Positions 61,538 to 64,000 of a stretch of 64,000 bases of DNA are shown in pieces (the stretch's first letter is position 1; the number at the start of each line of letters is the position of its first letter). This stretch comes from Panax quinquefolius. Lineage: Eukaryota; Streptophyta; Magnoliopsida; Apiales; Araliaceae. The translations under genes were made by a program, and so were the position numbers. The notes below the pieces were generated by a model. That model worked only from the letters and a program-made list of their open reading frames with translations, was not told where the DNA came from and did not search any database. Location of the stretch: positions 33,334,103-33,398,102 of the forward strand of contig CM035167.1 in the NCBI GenBank assembly GCA_020205615.1. Direction: 5' to 3'.

Positions 61538-63967
61538 TGTGACGCCCCCAAAATTAGGTATACGTCACCCATCTTGGGTCGCCACTTACATGGTACATAA
61601 ATTCCAAAACAACTTACTAATATAACTGCTGGTATACAATACGACATAAAAATCGTGAGTTTGAATACAAATATTGTCTACTAGATATTATACAAACTCA
61701 AAAGGAGTCCTCATTACAAATATTATCACACTATTTCACGAGAATAGTGAGGACTACTAATGCTATCCTCTCGACCATTACTCCGTTCCCCGACTCGTCC
61801 CAAATATGTTCTCATTTCAAGAGAAAAAAGGTGAAAAGAAAGGGTGAGCTCAACTAGCCCAAGAAGAAATATTATGACTAAGATAATGCGAATAAATTAT
61901 CATTAGCCTTCAACAAAGTTAAACCGATAAAATACAATAGACAACCGGTTTAACATGGCGGAATATGCAATCCATTAAAAGAGTCAAGTAGAAAATAAAG
62001 TCTACTATCTTTTATGATTTAAAAGGTTTTCCATCACTGTTATAGCTAAGACTCAGCTTTAATAAATATTCCACCACATCTAATCATCCCTGTACCACGG
62101 TCAAGAATTTTCAATAAATCATCAATGGTCATGACTATACCGAATCACCCCAGTCATAATCATACCAAAACTATCCATCAACGCATTACAGGCCACTGAG
62201 GACTTTTGTCACATCATTTATATCAAGCCATGATTATACCGAATGATCCTCGGTCATAATCATACTAAGTTCATCTATGCACGTAAGCCAAAGATAACAT
62301 AATATAACATGAGGATGATGACAATGACATAATAATAATTCAATAAAACAAGTTCAAGAATTATTTAATCCGAGAATTATTAACGTCCAAATTGTCAACA
62401 TGATCATTGTTTTGTAGAGTAAAATTCAAGAATAATCGTAAGAATATTTCCATGAAAAGATCTTGGATGAAACGCAAATATCAACGATATTCTACTAATT
62501 TCATGGAGTATAGAAGTCAAAGTTTTAACCAATGGGTATAATAAAGAATGGAATAACAAAAGAAATAACCATGCATGCGGTACTTGGCATGAGGCAAAGT
62601 TATTCCATAGAATAATAATAACGGAACCAAAATTCAAATGAAATTCACATCGATAGGATGATCCAAATGTAATAATAAATGCTTTGAATAATAAACAATG
62701 GAACCGTCAAATTGTAAACACACGTAAAGGATATTCCAAATGAATAATAAATGCGGAATAATAAACAATGGAACCGGTCCTGGTGTAAAACACACGATGT
62801 GGATATTCCAATAGAATAATAAAGAATGGAATAACGAAAGAAGATCACCAAGTATAGGGGATTCCGTGATACAAAAGTTATTCCAACAAAATAAATAAGA
62901 ATGGAATAATATAAGGATTTCACCAAGTATAGGGTATCTGGCGTATCACAAGGTTATGTATAGGGTATGCTACTTTTACGAGTTATTCCAATGAGAATAA
63001 TAATGAATGGAATAATGTAAGTTCTCTTCATGAATAAGAAAGAATAACACCCCTTACGAATTACAACAAATAATATTCCCTACCGTAGTAAAGACACTTT
63101 GGATATCAAAGTAGTGAAGTACCAGAATACTCTTCTTCTTTCTCTCTATAGATTTTCTCTCTATAGCTTCTCTCTATAATTTCTCTCTCTAGAGATTTAG
63201 TGAATTCGTAAGAAAATAATGAAGGAATGAGCTTCTATTTATAGGAAAATAGAATGCATAGTAATTAATCCATGAAACGGTCGTATTGATTTACTTTAAT
63301 CGACGGTCCATATTTAAAGCAAAATATTTTAAATAAAATATAATATATTCTATTTATATAAAAACATTTTACTATGCAAACACTATGCAACACTATGCAA
63401 AACACTATGCAACACTATGCATAATAAAATATAATATATTCTATTTATAGAATAACTTTAATAAAGTATTCTTTTATATAAAAAGATGTTTCGCTTTATT
63501 ACGTTAATAATACTGAATAAAACAAAACGTCATTATCGCTATAATAATTCATATTATTAATCGACAATAATGGAATCAAACCGAGTGACTTCTCACATAA
63601 GCATCAATAATCAATACTGGTGTGCTACTATGCAACCACCACGTATTCTTTGTACTTTTACTACCGAATTATTTCAACGAGATCAACGGTAAAACTTCCG
63701 CCGTTATTTTAATAAAATATTTTTGTCGTTTTCTCAATCAATGATAATAATTACATTATAGGGTCCACCAATGATTGAGTAGTTATGCGAATATTCCCCG
63801 CTAAACCTAATATTCCCCACCAATCGAATATAATATAACCACTTGCATACTTTGCAAAATTTATAAATACTACCCACAACTATAATATTATCTTAAATTC
63901 ACACCATAATATTAAAAAAATATTTTGACAAAATTTAAATCATTATTGATAAAATCTGGGGTCTCAC
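61538..63967 (-). mobile_element. Array LTR A4 (outermost 5' LTR)
   Basis: The plus strand runs TGTGACGCCCCCAAAATTAG to ctggggtctcac at 63967. After that the sequence is not the purine-tract segment seen after A1-A3, so this is the outer edge of the array. Five AACACTATGC-type units at 63371-63420. The frames at 62404-62637 and 62645-62926 are repeat translations. Confidence 0.87.
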
Positions 63968-64000
63968 GGTTTACCCTACTCATGATCTGGAACTGGCCGC
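63968..64000. other. Flank outside the array
   Basis: 33 bases unlike the sequence after LTRs A1-A3. Too short to identify. Confidence 0.6.

Larger units (their letters stand above)
42419..63967 (-). mobile_element. Tandem array of a non-autonomous family A retrotransposon
   Basis: Four LTRs (44431, 50164, 55837, 61538) alternate with three full interiors and one partial interior, all in minus orientation, with adjacent units sharing LTRs. A fixed point, ggatttagca, recurs at 48141, 53820 and 59512, giving a period of about 5.7 kb. Interiors hold a PBS, a reduced gag, a protease remnant, a shared non-coding block and a 57-bp minisatellite. None contains RT, RNase H or integrase. Unequal LTR-LTR recombination is the standard explanation. 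Confidence 0.9.

Overview
This window looks like plant nuclear DNA, most likely pericentromeric or otherwise heterochromatic sequence from a eudicot-like genome. It is AT-rich and I found no intact host gene, tRNA or rRNA. Nearly all of it can be read as nested, truncated and recombined LTR retrotransposons of the Ty3/gypsy type. Supporting signals are LTRs bounded by TG...CA, primer-binding sites matching initiator tRNA-Met (TGGTATCAGAGC), purine tracts beside LTRs, CCHC gag fragments, DTG/DSG proteases, half of a reverse transcriptase, an integrase C-terminus and chromodomain-like tails. The chromodomain tails point to chromoviruses. The species cannot be named from the sequence.

Layout: (1) 1-6311, family F, minus orientation: two direct LTRs (117-2231, 4291-6311) around a degenerate 2 kb interior. 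(2) 6312-10001, a plus-oriented family B LTR. (3) 10002-12476, debris of a Tat/Ogre-like element, with an RT N-terminal piece on the minus strand and a protease/G-patch piece on the plus strand. (4) 12477-25517, a minus-oriented composite: a family B 3' LTR, a chromodomain tail split by a 4.7 kb solo LTR (TSD TGGTT), an integrase C-terminus fused by deletion to a gag-protease region, a PBS, and a 5' LTR of a different family (A). (5) about 25518-31470, a plus-oriented family C LTR with a telo-box-rich U3 and an extremely AT-rich 3' half, then PBS and a gag stub. (6) about 31470-42419, a plus-oriented element: family B LTR (carrying a solo LTR, TSD AAGGA), PBS, gag (carrying a further solo-LTR-like insert), protease and RT cut off before its catalytic YxDD box. 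(7) 42419-63967, a head-to-tail array of a non-autonomous family A element in minus orientation: four LTRs sharing three full interiors and one partial one, period about 5.7 kb. (8) 63968-64000, flank outside the array.

No genes cooperate here in the usual sense. Every coding region is broken, many stops fit C-to-T or G-to-A decay of methylated DNA, and the interest lies in rearrangement history. The best candidates for something unusual are the tandem array of a gag-reduced, pol-less element carrying a 57-bp minisatellite (a possible emerging satellite), the telo-box-rich LTR promoter, the GC-rich repeated block in family B LTRs, and a chimeric element with mismatched LTRs. Family letters are mine, assigned by reading sequence similarity by eye.
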